This document shows positions 62,605 through 63,820 of a DNA stretch of 63,820 nucleotides, in pieces. Each line of letters opens with the position of its first letter. Position 1 is the first letter of the stretch. A program made the position numbers and the translations under genes. This DNA is from an uncultured Blautia sp. (GTDB lineage Bacteria; Bacillota; Clostridia; Lachnospirales; Lachnospiraceae), in the NCBI GenBank assembly GCA_900540785.1, contig UQHF01000023.1, positions 1 through 63,820 of the forward strand, read 5' to 3'. The notes below the pieces were generated by a model, which was not told the origin of the DNA, did not search any database, and worked only from the letters and a program-made list of their open reading frames with translations.

Positions 62605-63820
<1,216 letters not shown>

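Overview
The window reads as a chromosome segment of an anaerobic, low-to-mid GC Firmicute of the family Lachnospiraceae (Blautia / Ruminococcus / Mediterraneibacter-like). The grounds are the gene neighbourhoods ispG-polC and comM-dprA-topA-codY, a Gram-positive PolC, a class III fructose-bisphosphatase, a split purine terminus (separate IMP cyclohydrolase and AICAR formyltransferase) behind a ZTP riboswitch, and an HrcA/CIRCE-type groESL. Genus and species cannot be fixed from the sequence alone. The last ~2.6 kb is the start of an integrated mobile element, and the window ends inside a simple hexanucleotide repeat.

Layout. 0.06-9.1 kb: isoprenoid synthesis (ispG), replication (polC), gluconeogenesis (fbp) and a PurF paralogue without the catalytic N-terminal cysteine. 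9.1-18.3 kb: an envelope-anchored YARHG protein, a small XRE regulator, comM-dprA-topA, codY with a CodY-box-like site upstream, and groES-groEL behind CIRCE. 18.4-23.4 kb: a DUF6106 protein, guaB, a cell-wall amidase, then ZTP riboswitch-purO-AICAR formyltransferase; guaB and the purO pair all act around IMP. 23.5-28.1 kb: a response regulator/sensor kinase pair followed by a three-gene ABC exporter. 28.1-36.4 kb: tRNA-Gly, two cell-wall proteins (lysozyme-like and SH3/3D), metY, tRNA-Phe, glyA, a thioredoxin reductase-like/thioredoxin pair, a Crp/Fnr regulator and an M23-like protein.

36.4-40.9 kb is an accessory patch with signs of decay: several GNAT acetyltransferases (one broken), a gene remnant joined to four 51-bp tandem repeats, a yjdF riboswitch with its yjdF gene, and a frameshifted tyrosine phosphatase. 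40.9-49.7 kb: a B12-binding radical SAM protein, a 34-residue membrane peptide, a DUF436 protein, trmL, a cysteine-containing flavoprotein, a large GGDEF-EAL-GGDEF protein and adenine deaminase. 49.7-54.2 kb (minus strand): mutS2, then a response regulator and sensor kinase. 54.3-58.7 kb: an LRR protein, a hexapeptide acetyltransferase, a CD3324-like protein, and a divergent MATE exporter/PadR regulator pair whose shared spacer carries three copies of a 17-bp near-palindrome placed on both promoters. 58.8-61.1 kb: a YhaM-like exonuclease and an RlmD-type methyltransferase. 61.2-63.8 kb: tyrosine integrase, a structured intergenic region and a SAP-domain protein running off the window.

No complete novel multi-gene defence or biosynthetic system is evident. 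The most unusual items are the cysteine-less PurF paralogue, the thioredoxin reductase-like protein without NADPH motifs, the PadR/MATE operator array, the 51-bp repeats fused to a gene remnant, and the structured element beside the integrase together with the Glu-Pro repeat protein at the window edge.
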